DNA of 64,000 nucleotides from Saussurea involucrata (lineage: Eukaryota > Streptophyta > Magnoliopsida > Asterales > Asteraceae). Under the pieces are notes generated by a model, which was not told the origin of the DNA, searched no databases, and saw only the letters and a program-made list of their open reading frames with translations. Positions 32,260 to 43,248 of the stretch are shown one piece after another (the stretch's first letter is position 1; the number at the start of each line of letters is the position of its first letter). The stretch spans positions 77,506,795 to 77,570,794 of the forward strand of contig CM066327.1 in NCBI GenBank assembly GCA_033807775.1, given 5' to 3'. The translations under genes were made by a program, and so were the position numbers.

Positions 32260-33862
32260 TGATAACTCTATTTTTAGAGTTATTATTTCATTTTATTTTT
32301 ATTTTATTTTGTCAAATTTTAGCCATTTCACTTCTCAAAACCTCCATTCTTGGTAATATTCAGAAAAACGAGCAATAAGAGTGAACCACAATTTTTATAA
32401 ACCATTTGGTAGAATTTTGTTGCTTTTTCACGAAATATCTGCAGTGACTTACGCATCCCACACCGGACCCCACTATCGAGCAGAGAAGAAGAAAAAAGAA
32501 AATCAAATCTTGCTTGAAGGTTAAAATCTGGAGAATGGAAGGTTCAATTGGCAGAAGCATGGGTGGTGAAGTACAAGCTTGTTCCCAAAAGCATGGCAAG
32601 GTGAATTGTTTAATAACTCCCATGGTACCTTAAAGTAGACTTTTTGGAAAGGTGAAGGGACTCATGGGTAAAGGAGCTACATGCTTGTGGATGGAAGTGT
32701 TACTCAAAGTAGCTGAATTCTATGCCTTCTATCTTCAGTCCTTATTCTCTAGTTCTTACCCATCTTTTGTAAAGTCCAACCTTTCCTCTTAGTATATAAA
32801 GAGGAGTTAGGGTTCATTTAATTCATCCTTCATATCTCATCTACCACATTTGGTGTGAGTTTAGTTCTAGTTGTTAGCTCTTATTTACTGCAGTAGTTCA
32901 TTAAATTTCTGTATTTTCCATTCCTAGTGTAATTGTAGTTTCGAGTAATTTGTGGCAGTGACGTACCCTCGTTCCCCACTGCGGTTTTAATACAAGTCAC
33001 TTTCAGTTTACCTATGTACAATTCTTCATCTTTTGCTTTCTTTATTTCAGTATTTATGGGCTAAGCATCCTTTGGGATGTAGGAAAGAGAAGTACCTGGA
33101 TTTTAGTGAAAATGCTTGAGTAATCTTCATACTTGGAATATTTATTGTTTTGGTCATTCACTCTCGATTATTACCCAATGATGCGAACAAGCCGATCACT
33201 TGTAAGGATCTAGAGTCTAGTTCTTAACTCAGAAATGAGTAGAACGTAGTGACACGAGCTTGGATGATGCTAGGGGATTCGAAATAATTGTTATGACACT
33301 TACGAAAGTGAGGTTGGCACAGTGAACTAATCTCAACCCACTGGAGTAGTAGGCAAGCTAGTAGGTGTATTAAAAACACTTAGAGTATTTGTCTCTACAC
33401 ATTCCATCGAGACCTGAAAAGGTCCATTTTGAGATTACCATTGACAAAACGATAGATACCAAGAGTATGGGATTTTAGCTTAAATGTGTGAGTATTTTGT
33501 AACCGCGCTTTTCTAGCGAAAAGACCGACTTCAAGTACAAGGATCATTTTTAGGATCAGGTGTTTAATATAAAATCTAGGGAAAATCTAACCTACATTCC
33601 TTCTTTTAAATTTTAAGTAAAATCGTTAAAGTAGCGTTTCACCAAACCAAACCAAAATATTGATTCTTCTGTAATTGAAACTTGTAAAAGGAAGCTCATG
33701 AGAACCTTATTGTCTTGATTGTCCAGTCCCTGTGGATTCGATTCTGGTATTTTACCAACTATTACTTGCTGTGACGATCATAGTGGACAGTGTAAACTTG
33801 CACTTCCTACTGTGGATAGTTTGCAACCCACTACGATTAAATCACATATTTTGCACGTACCA
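32260..33862 (+). mobile_element. Solo LTR S2 (probably Tat/Athila-type Gypsy)
   Basis: A 1,603-bp segment beginning TGATAACTCT and ending TTTGCACGTACCA, flanked by an exact TSD ATAGT at 32255-32259 and 33863-33867. It interrupts Copia C between RNase H and the third ORF. It contains CCCTGTGGATTCGATT near 33727, as in S1, and a TATATAAAGAGG box near 32792. No coding sequence; the superfamily is inferred from the ends and the shared motif. Confidence 0.88.
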
Positions 33863-33867
33863 ATAGT

Positions 33868-34172
33868 CCCAGACTTCTGTTGATTTGGTTGACCAATACT
33901 CTTCTTTGGCTCCCCCTTGAATTATCAACTTCTGTATATCAATTCAAGGTCTCCTTCTGCTCCCCCTTGACCTATGCTTGGATCAGATGTGATAAGTAAA
34001 GCATAAAACATAGGTCAGACTCATCAGAGGTTCTGTGGCAATTGACAGAGGCTCTGACCAATTCCACAGAAGCTCTGTTGGGTACATAACTTTTACTGAT
34101 AAAGAATTTACATACAAGAAGAGTTAAATATATACATATTTACAGGAAGATCAAGTCTCACTTACAGATGGA
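33868..34172 (-). other. Copia C 3' of pol, with purine tracts
   Basis: Non-coding on the minus strand, with two PPT-like tracts (AAGGGGGAG at about 33910-33918 and 33960-33968). Confidence 0.75.
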
Positions 34173-35818
34173 TCAACTCATGTTTAGCATACCTAACTTA
34201 CCCACCAAGAAAAGAAACCTTTTCTCATCAAGTGCCTTGGTGAATAAGTCCGCAAGCTGAAATTTAGTGGACACAAAGTACATCTCGATTGTGCCTTGTT
34301 CAACTTGATGCTTCAAGAAGTGGTACCAAATATCAATGTGCTTCATTTTAGAGTGATGTACTGGATTGGCAGAGATTGTAATGGCGCTTTTTGAGTCACA
34401 GAGGATGGGGATCTTCTGAATGTCAAGACCATAGTCCTTTAGCTGAGTTCGCATCCACATAACCTGGGAGCAACAACTAGAAGCAGCAACGTATTCGGCT
34501 TCTACTGTAGATGTTGACACACAATTCTGCTTCTTTGAAGTCCAGCTGACTAACTTACCACCCAGGAATTGGCAACTCCCAGAGGTACTTTTTCGGTCAA
34601 GCTTACATCCTCGGTAGTCTGAATCTGTATAAGCAATGAGATCAAAGCCAGAGTTCTTTGGATACACGAGGCCAAGATTCTTGGTTCCCTTTAGGTATCT
34701 ATAGATCTTCTTTACAGCAAGTAGGTGGGATTCCTTAGGGTTAACTTAATATCTTGCACAGAGGCATGTGGCATACATTATATCTGGTCTACTGGCTATT
34801 AAGTATAAAAGAGACCCAATCATGCCTCGGTAGAGCTTGCACTCGACAGACTTTCTCTCTAGATCTTAGTGTAACTTAGATCCAATGGCCATGGGGGTCT
34901 TCATAACAAAGGCATCAGAGAGCTTGAATTTAGAAAGTATGTCAGAGACATATTTAGATTGATTTATGAAAATTCCCTCTGATGATTGTTTGACTTGGAG
35001 TCCTAGGAAGAAGTTTAGTTCTCCCATCATACTCATTTCAAACTCGCTCTGCATGAGTTTCTCAAAATCAGTGCAATGTTGTGCATTGGTAGAGCCAAAT
35101 ATAATATCACCCACATATTCTGTACAAGGAGAATCTCCTCACCTTTTCTCTTATAAAACAAAGTAGTATCGGTTGTACCTCTTTCGAAATCGTTACCAAG
35201 GAGAAAGGTTGAAAGGCGCTCGTACCATGCTCTTGGAGCCTGTTTCAGTCCATACAGAGCTTTATCAAGGTAGTAGACATGGTTTGGGTACTTAGCACTT
35301 TCGAACCCTGGTGGCTATCGGACGTAAACTTCCTCTTGAATCTGATCATTTAGAAAGGCGGATTTGACATCAATTTGAAAAACTTTAAAACCTCTGTGGG
35401 CTGCGAAGGCTAAGAAGATCCTTATCGCTTCGAGTCGTGCAACAGGGGCAAATGTCTCATCATAGTCTATTCCTTCTGCTTGGCAGTATCCCTTAGCCAC
35501 CAATCTCGCCTTGTTTCTGATGACCACCCCATCCTCGTCCTTCTTGTTTCTAAAGACCAATTTTGTCCCCATAGCTTGTTTTCCTCTAGGCATAGGAAGT
35601 AAGGTCCATACTTTGTTTCACTCAAACTGGAGAAGCTCTTCTTGCATAGCTTCAACCCAATTTGGATCATTTAGGGCTTCAAAAACACGTTTAGGTTCGA
35701 TCACACTGATAAAGTTTGTAAAGAAACGAAAATTAGCAGTGGCTGATCTTGTCTTGAGTTTTTCAGAAGGATCGCCGATTATTTGGCTCTGAGGATGCCT
35801 CTTCGTCCACTTTGTCAT
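34173..35818 (-). pseudogene. Copia C reverse transcriptase and RNase H
   Basis: From about 35818 leftward: KWTKRHPQSQIIGDP, VEAMQEELLQFE, an in-frame TGA, then GTKLVFRNKKDEDGVV, ARLVAKGYCQAEGIDYDE and DVKSAFLNDQIQEEVYV, followed by another stop (about 35315). A frameshift precedes the catalytic site, which reads YVGD instead of YVDD (about 35095-35110). RNase H includes YTDSDYRGCKLDRKST, STVEAEYVAASSCCSQV, the ILCDSKSAI region and HIDIWYHFLKHQV, ending LGMLNMS-stop at 34173. Several stops and the lost catalytic Asp make RT inactive; RNase H itself is open (34667-34173). Confidence 0.92.
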
Positions 35819-36201
35819 CTTTGGGAGATGGTCATTTGCATTATCCAGTTGAACTTCTGTGGTTGCATTTGTTGGTTCTGGTGCAACCTCTGTTGTAGAT
35901 GGTACTTCTGTGCTAGAACTTGGTGTCTTAGCTTGTCGTGGTATTTAAATAAGAGTTGGAATTGATTCCTCTGAGGATACGGAGACTGAATCCTCATTCT
36001 CCTCTGGTATTGCTTCCTCTGTAGTTGCTGAAGTTGGTATTTCCAGTGCCTCTGTAGTGGTATTCTTGCTCACGTTTTCCTCTGCTTGCTCCCCCTCGAC
36101 ACTTGCATTAGCATTATTAATAGAAGAGGGTGAAGTATTAGAGGGACCAGTTAGAGATATACCTGAATCAGTCTGGTCGGCAGAGGATGTTTCTCCAGAG
36201 G
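35819..36201 (-). pseudogene. Copia C integrase-RT linker
   Basis: A low-complexity Ser/Pro/Thr/Glu-rich linker in broken frames; such linkers join integrase to RT in SIRE-like Copia. It contains one purine tract on the minus strand (near 36088-36097). Confidence 0.65.
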
Positions 36202-37625
36202 CTATGGTGGCTCCAGCAGGGGATCAATATCATCGTGGAACATCTCTTCAAATAACAGATTTAGTTCTGCTTCTCTTGTCTTGGAGATGCCAGAGGATTC
36301 CTTTTTCAGATCGTGTTCTGAACTGATTTGTTCAGATGTCTTCTGAAAATAATCATCAAAAGAGACATTGATACTCTCCACAATGGATCGGGTCCGCAGA
36401 AGGTAAACTCTGTAGGCCTTGGAAGTGGCAGAGTACCCTATGAACTTGCCTTCGTATGCTTTAACATCAAACTTTCCTCTAGTTTCTCTGTCGTTGAGGA
36501 CAAAGCACTTGCATCCAAATACATGGAAGAACTTGATATTTGGTCGCCTTTGGTTGATCAAATGGTACGGTGTTTTGATGTGTCTCTTCACTATCGTTGA
36601 TCGATTTTGGGTAAAACAAGCGGTTGAGACAGGTTCTGCCCAAAAAGAAGTGGACAATCCAGATGCTGTCAGCGTTGTTCTTGCAGCCTCAACAAGCGTG
36701 CGATTTTTGCATTCGACCACGCCGTTCTGTTGCGGGGTGCGTGCAGCAGAGAAGTTCTGAGATATGCCTTCTTCTGTGAGGTAAGCTTCAATGACAGAGT
36801 TTTTGAAATATGTGCCATTGTCGCTTCTTAACTTTTGAATCCTACACTCATAAAGAACCTGGATTCTTTTCATTAGATTAATCAGAATGTTTGGAACATC
36901 TGATTTCTTTCTGACAAATTCCACCCACGTATATCTTGAGAATTCATCAATCAACACTAGCATATACTTCTTGCCACCTAGGCTCTGTGTAGCGATGGGA
37001 CCGCAGAGGTCAACATGAAGCATATACAGAGGCCTAGGGCAAGACCCATCAGTCTTGCCTTTATGGGAAGCTCTCTTGAGTTTTCCCATTTCGCAAGCAG
37101 AACACAAATGATCTTTACTAAATTTGACATTAGGCAGACCTTTAACTAGATCAAATTTAACAAGCTTATCTAGAGTGTGAAAGTTTAGATGGAAGAACCT
37201 GTTATGCCATAACCAAGCTTCTTCGTTCTTACAGGCAACAAGGTAGAGCTTGTCCTTTTTGTTCTTGACACTGAAGTTCATGATGTACAGATCACCCTTT
37301 CGTTCAGCTCGCAGAAGTTCAACTCTTGTATCTTCCCCTTGCAGAGAGCAGAAGGTTCTTTTGAACATGACATCGAAACCAGTATCACAAAGTTAGCTAA
37401 CACTGAGAAGATTGTGCTTAAGGCCATCCACATATGCAACTTTGCATACGGTTATATTATCTTCCTTTATGACTCCTTAGCCTTTTATATACCCCTTTTT
37501 TTTATCTCCAATGGTAACCGATCCTCCTCCAAGTTTATCTTTATAAGAGGATAGTAGACCTCTGTCGCCAGTCATGTGCCTTGAGCACCCGGAGTCTAGG
37601 TACCATATCGGCACATACTGCTTCT
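36202..37625 (-). pseudogene. Copia C protease and integrase
   Basis: Protease start WYLDSGCSRHMTG lies at about 37566-37604 on the minus strand, with D-S-G intact. A stop separates LLSVS from LCDTGFDVMFKR near 37395. Integrase is open from 37368 to 36202: zinc region WLWHNRFFHLNFHTL and CSACEMGKLKRASHK, core VDLCGPIATQS, LRSDNGTYF and TPQQNGVVECKNRTLVE, then the C-terminal HVFGCKCFVLNDRE and FIGYSATSKAYRVY. The D,D,E residues are all present. In normal elements integrase inserts the cDNA into the host DNA; here it cannot be made as part of one polyprotein. Confidence 0.92.
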
Positions 37626-40600
37626 GCAACATTATCAGAGATTTTTAGGTACCCATTTCCAAATGGGTCCAGCTTTGTTAGGGGTCTTTAAGGTTGCCTT
37701 GGCATCATTAGGTTTGGTTTTATATTCTTTCGAAGAACCATCTTGTTTATTCTTACCCTTGAATTTTGCATTCTTTTTGGGTTTAGAGAGGAAATAGTGC
37801 GGGCTAGAGAAATGTTGATTCAGTTGATGTATAAGTTCGAAGCAATGACAATAATTGATATGCGAAGAAACTTGCTTAAACTTTTCATTGAAAACACTGA
37901 ATAGGGGTACAGAGGCTTTATTATTACAGTATTTCCTAGCATTTGACTTCCTATTACAAGAAGACCTATGTAGGCTAGATTGATTTTTTGAAAATTCTCT
38001 CTTGAGAGTGGCCTTCTGTTGACCCAATCCTCTGTGGTGAACTTCAGTTGGTTTCACTGTCACAGAAGCAAAAACTTGTTATTTTCCACCCATTTTCCTT
38101 TTTGTTGCCAAGTTAGTTTTTCTTGAAATGTCTTAAAAGGTTTTGTAGCTTTCGAACATTGAGAGGACTTTTCCTTTTCAAGTTTGATTTTCTCAAGCTC
38201 GAGAGAGGTTTTTGCTTGTATACACATGTCCAAAAAATCCGGGCAGATAGGAACACTTGTGAATTTCTCCTTTGGAGGAATGGTTCTGTTAAGAATCCCA
38301 GAGGGAAGTTTAGATCCCTCTGATTCACAAGGAACTATCTCTGACTCAATTGAGTTAGTCTCAGATTCGTCAGAGGATGAATCGTCCTCGTATACAGAGG
38401 TTGAGTCACTGAGATCTCTGTCGACAGAGGCATGATTTTCTGAGCATGTGCCATACTCACTTTCTTCCTTTCCTTCGGGAATACCTTCCAAGTCAACAGA
38501 AGTATTCATCAAGACTTCCTCAGAGAGATTTTGTTCAACAGATGGTGTACAGAGGTTTTCATAAAAATTGTTTTTGCCAATTTCGATTAACTCATTTTCA
38601 GAAATGTGTTTCAGTTTTTCTTCTGAAGAAGCAGGCATAAACTCAGGTGCCTCTGCCGATAGTTTATTTCAGAATCTATAGTGCAGACAAAAGCAACCTG
38701 GGTCTGAGTCTCAGGGTCACCAAACTTGAAGATTCTTATCTGATCTCTCAGTTTTGGAGTCTCTTTTGACAGAGGCTGAGGGTGATAAATCTGCGTTTTG
38801 ATACCACACATTTATCATCTTCAGAGGTTTCCTTTTGTGAGGTTCCCCAGAGATTTTCTGCCTTTTGCTTACAGAGAGTAAATTTGGAAAACCTGGTTTT
38901 CTTGTACTTCCAATACAAAACAGAGAAGACAGGGACTTGTCTCTTTTGGTTCCAGTGTAAGGATCTATATCACAAAATCCAATTCCCCTTCTTCTTATTT
39001 GTGTATTTATTTTCTCGTACACCTATTGTCTCTGCCGAGTAAGTCTTGGTGAAGGACTTCTCTTTCTCTTTGAAATAAGTTCTTAAGAGCAAGAATATTC
39101 ATTTTATCACTCTCATTGTCCAAAAGTTCCTTTGTTTTAGCTTTAAGGGCAGAATTGAGATCTGAAATCTTTTCTTTCAAAGGATTTAGATTTTTATGCC
39201 AATTAGTTTCAATTTCTTCCTTTTCTACAGATATTTTTGCCTTTTCTTGAGTGAGAAGTCTAGCTGCTCTCACAGAGAATGCAAGCTTTTTCTGAATATC
39301 AGCACAAGTATTTTTGAGTTCAGTGTAATCTTCTGTCAATTTAAGCAGATTAACTTCAGTTTCATTAGAGGTAGAGTCAGAAGTGGATACCTCACTGTCA
39401 GAATCTGAGGAGTTGACTTCTGCCATCCCACAGAACAGGGCGTTCTTCTTCTCACCTTCATCATAAGATTCGTCTGACAACCAGTTTTCTTGCTCCACCA
39501 TGAGCGACTTCTTAGCATAGTACTCTGCCTTCTTTTTATAGAAAGCAGAGTCCCTCTGTGGGCGATTTGGTTTGCTCCTACAGTCTGCAGCATAATGGCC
39601 TGGCTTGCCACAGTTAAAACATCCCTGGTTTTGTGGAGCATTTCCAGCTCTGTCACCTGACCTATGTTGGTCACCACCTCTGTCATTTGACCTCTGTTGG
39701 TCATTCGAACCTTCTCTTCCCTGGTTCCTTTATTCATACTTCTCACTCTGATCATCTCTCTCATCACGTTCATACCCAGTCTTCTTCCGATAACCTCTGC
39801 TGCCAAACTCTCTTGTCATTAAAGCTAAAGATTTAGCTATTGAGGCCATGGTTGCCTCCTATTCATCCACTAGCTCTTCTTCCCCACTGTCCATAACTAG
39901 TACCTTCTTATTTTTCTCCTTTTTCTCTTCCACAACTTTCTCCTTCTTGGGCTTTTCCTTTTGCTATGTAGCCTTGCCAACTAGTGCAAGGGGTCCGCCA
40001 GTTTGAGCTTTCGCCTGAGCTATCTGAGATTCTTGTGCAGCCAATGTTCCGTAGAGATCCGACAGAGTCCAGGTGTCCAGATCCTGATTTGTTTGTAGGG
40101 GCATGGACAGCTGGAGCCATTCTTCGTTTAGGCTCTTGAGGAACATGACGTTGTTTTCCTCAGAGGTTCTGTGGATCCCGAACTTCTTGCACTTGTTGTT
40201 CAGCGAGTTGAATCTGTAGTATGTGGTCTGCAGAGTCTCTGACGGTAGGGCTTTGAAAGCGTAGTACTCATTGATACATTGAGCCCTTCTGTTCTTCTGA
40301 GTCTTAGCTCCACCTTCGAATTGTTTCTCTATTTCTTTCCACAGATCGTGGGCAGATTCACATGCGTCCAGAGACTAGAAGAGGTCATTTGGAATGGCCA
40401 TTACAAGAAGTCTCTTGTCCTTCTGTGCGAACTCATACTTTTCCCAGTCCTGTGGAGACCAATTGTCAACAGACTTTGGTTTGTCATACTCAGGAACTTC
40501 TGGAGTGTCTCCTGTGGCTGGTACTCGTGGTACTGTGACCATAGGAACGAAAGGAGGTTATGGATGTAATGGAGAAGTTCTTTGTCAGTACCCTCAAAGA

Positions 40601-40700
40601 AGTGAATCATGCGGATTTTCCATTGGGGGTACTCATCTCTGAGTAGAGTGGGGGGTTTGGTTAAAGAGCCAGAAGTAAAAAAGTTGGCAGTGTTCGCCAT
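37626..40700 (-). pseudogene. Copia C gag, zinc knuckle and long spacer
   Basis: Starts MANTANFFTSGSLTKPP at 40700. A frameshift near 40550 and a stop near 40375 break the core; NNVMFLKSLNEEW and LSDLYGTLAAQE (about 40150-40040) follow. The knuckle CFNCGKPGHYAADC is at about 39582-39625. The acidic LMVEQENWLSDESYDEGE and a coiled coil (39460-39010) come next, then several stops (around 39006, 38700), an acidic Ser-rich stretch (38560-38330), and the basic tail ending AGPIWKWVPKNL at 37635, the motif before protease. Altogether about 1,000 codons, in at least six broken pieces. Confidence 0.85.
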
Positions 40701-41000
40701 TTTGAGCAGTTTTGAAAAATATCAGAAAAACAGAGTATGAACAGAAAGTTTTCAAATGATGGGACAAACTCTTCAAAACGAGTTTAGAGCTTTTAAAACC
40801 TTGAACAATTCACTTAATGGAAAGATTTAACCGAAGAAATAGTTCCTGTTAGTTTACTAAAGTCGAACAAGTCGAGAATAGCAGAAAAACATGGGCTGTT
40901 TTGAAATGAATGAAGAACAGGTCAAAATCAGTCCAAATTTCTACCAAAAAGAGTCGAGATCATTGTTAGAGTGGATCTTTTGATATTGAAAATCAATGTT
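40701..41000 (-). other. Leader of Copia C
   Basis: Untranslated, A/T-rich on the minus strand between the PBS and the gag start; no ORF of note. Confidence 0.7.
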
Positions 41001-41014
41001 TGCTCTGATACCAA
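41001..41014 (-). other. Primer-binding site of Copia C
   Basis: On the minus strand TTGGTATCAGAGCA follows the LTR after one base and matches the tRNA-iMet complement exactly. Confidence 0.92.
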
Positions 41015-41015
41015 T

Positions 41016-41695
41016 TTTTGATCCCAATATATACTCAACAATGATATTAATCTCGATAGTTCAAACAGATATATATGCGGAAGCGTTTTTAATAGAACAA
41101 TAGAGAAATGCTTGGTAGAAATCACATACAGAATTAAAGTAGGTAAAGCAGTAATTAAGACAAGAGTTTAGCTCAATGATTCACTTCTATTTGATTCTTC
41201 ATAAACACCAAGAACACCGAAAGTGTGTGAAATAATCTGCTCTAATAAGGTGTGTGTGTGTTGTACAAAGTTACTAGAAAAGCTCTACAAGAGCCTTTTA
41301 TTTATACTACTTTATAGGGGACAAAAGGTAGACAAGAAGTACTAAGGTACAAATACAACACCGTGCGTCAGAGACCAGGTACAACGTTAATGTAGTGCGT
41401 CGCAATCTGAAAAGGAAGTAACCCATCAGAGGTTGACACGTGGAATGTGCAGGGCACGCCTTGTACGAATGATCTTCATGATCTTCGTACAGCAGAGGCA
41501 CGTGAGATGCACGATCGGCTTTGTCTTCATCTTCAAGTATCTTCATTCTTCTAGGTCTTCATACCACAGAGGCTTTGTCAAGGCTGACAGAGGCTCTGTG
41601 GCCTTGTCCTCTGAAAAGTCTTCTGCAGAAAGGTTTTCTCTTGGTGGCTCGGCAGAGGCTCTGTCGATAGATTTAGACAGAAGTTGGAGCTAACA
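41016..41695 (-). repeat. 5' LTR of Copia C
   Basis: 680 bp; 29 bp shorter than the 3' LTR because of one deletion near 41670. The last bases before the PBS read GGGATCAAAA where the 3' LTR has GGGATCAACA. Confidence 0.9.
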
Positions 41696-43248
41696 AACTA
41701 TTAATATAAACAAACCAAGGGAAGTTAACTATTTTAACAAAAGTTGGGGTATTGGATATAAATGTCTTGGATATTTAGCAAAGGCAAACGCATATGTTCC
41801 AACTTTATATGATTTCAAGTTTTTAAACCTTGCTAAACAATACCCTAAATGTGCTTTACAATGGATGAATTAAGAGGAAACTGATGAACTCGAAAAGATC
41901 AAAAGAGAAAATACCACGAAAATGCAACTTCCGTTTTGTTACTCAAAAGAAAACCGAAAGTACGAAAAGAATCCGAAAGATTCATTAATATATTTCGTTA
42001 AACCACAATGTGAACAACCGTTTGAAGCCAAACGATATGTTCCACCTTTAGTTTTGGAATGAAAAATAATGGAACTTGAGGATACTATTCTTGAACAAAG
42101 GATAAGGTTTGAAATGGAAAAAGACATTCTTTAAACTATTTTCACAAATAGTTTTAAGGAGGCTCTTATTGATCAAGAAATATCTTTTGACATTGAAAAA
42201 GAAGTTATTTCAACTATTTTCTCTTGTACCAAAAATGAAGTTGATACCAAACATGTGGAAACACCTTAATCAACTGATTCAGATGTGTCTTCATGCAAGG
42301 CATTTGTGGGAAATTTTAATTTTGTAAATATATCATCTGAAAGGGATTTTGATGTTCATTCTTTTGACTCTGATGAAGAATTTGAATGTTATGAAGCTGA
42401 TTTTGAAGCATATGAATTTGATGTTGATGAAAATTTTAAAGTTGATTTTGAAACTGAATTTGTTTCTAAGGAGAAACCAAAACCTGTGGTTTGTGAAAAA
42501 GGAAAACCTTGTGAATTTGATTTCTCTGAAAAGCTTCCGGATCATACTGACTTTGTTTTAAAAGATGAAGAACCTCCTAGTATTTTCTGTGAAGGTGAGT
42601 GTTCCAATTCAAAGAATGATAATTCTACCTATAAAAATCCATCACATAAAAGAAGAAGGAATCGAAAGTCAAAGAAGAAAATCCTCACAATTCTAAATCG
42701 TCTGATTTTAAAAAAATTGTGAAATAGAAAGGAGTGAAGCAAGAATGGAGGGTGAAGCAAAAGTCATCTTCACTGGACAAGCAGTTTGAGAAATACAGTT
42801 CTTTTACATTTGTACCAAAATCAGTTGCAAATAACAAATCAAAACTTGTAAATTCTTACAAGAAATATTCAAATAAGCAATTGATTGGTTTTGCTAATGT
42901 TGAATGGTTTTGCGTTGCTTGTGGTCGAAGTGGTTTTTCTGCTAAACCTGGTTCATGCTGTGGTTTAATTCTTACTATATTCCTGCTTCAAGTTTTAAAA
43001 AGGATTTTTTAAAGAAAAAAAGACGACCAATTTCCAAAAGGGTGTCTAGCACAACTAACCACAAAGGACCCATCTTCAAATGGGTACCTAAAACTGTTTG
43101 ATTTGGTTGCTTGCAGACCAATAACTTATGGTACTTAGACTCAGGGTGTTCGAAACACATGACCGGTCGGAAAGAAATCATATAGAATTATAAAGAGAAA
43201 AACGGTGGTCGAGTCAGATTTGGCAACAATCAGTTCTCGCCTATTCTT
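41696..43248 (+). pseudogene. Copia B gag-protease spacer and protease start
   Basis: The frame resumes after C with NKPREVNYFNKSWGIGY, YVPTLYDF and QLPFCYSK, matching Copia E at 27909 onward. Stops occur at about 41872, 42060, 42133 and 42268. A long acidic stretch (DVSSCKAFVGN, then Asp/Glu/Phe-rich to about 42610) and a basic tail follow. GPIFKWVPKTV (about 43069-43101) precedes the protease start WYLDSGCSKHMTG (about 43129-43167, D-S-G intact). A TAG follows in EII-stop-NYKEK near 43182, and G2 interrupts at FSPIL (TSD TTCTT, 43244-43248). Confidence 0.88.

Larger units (their letters stand above)
19824..41695 (-). mobile_element. Copia C, SIRE-like element with a very long third ORF
   Basis: A minus-strand Copia bounded by TSD AACTA (19819-19823 and 41696-41700). 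On the minus strand: 5' LTR 41695-41016, PBS 41014-41001, gag from 40700, protease near 37590, integrase 37368-36202, RT/RNase H 35818-34173, purine tracts near 33970-33909, internal promoter near 31940-31739, third ORF 31624-20774, PPT 20544-20533 and 3' LTR 20532-19824. Without E and S2 it is about 14.2 kb, large for Copia, because of the third ORF. The LTRs differ by a 29-bp indel and roughly 25-30 substitutions by eye, so C is older than E or G1. Confidence 0.92.
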
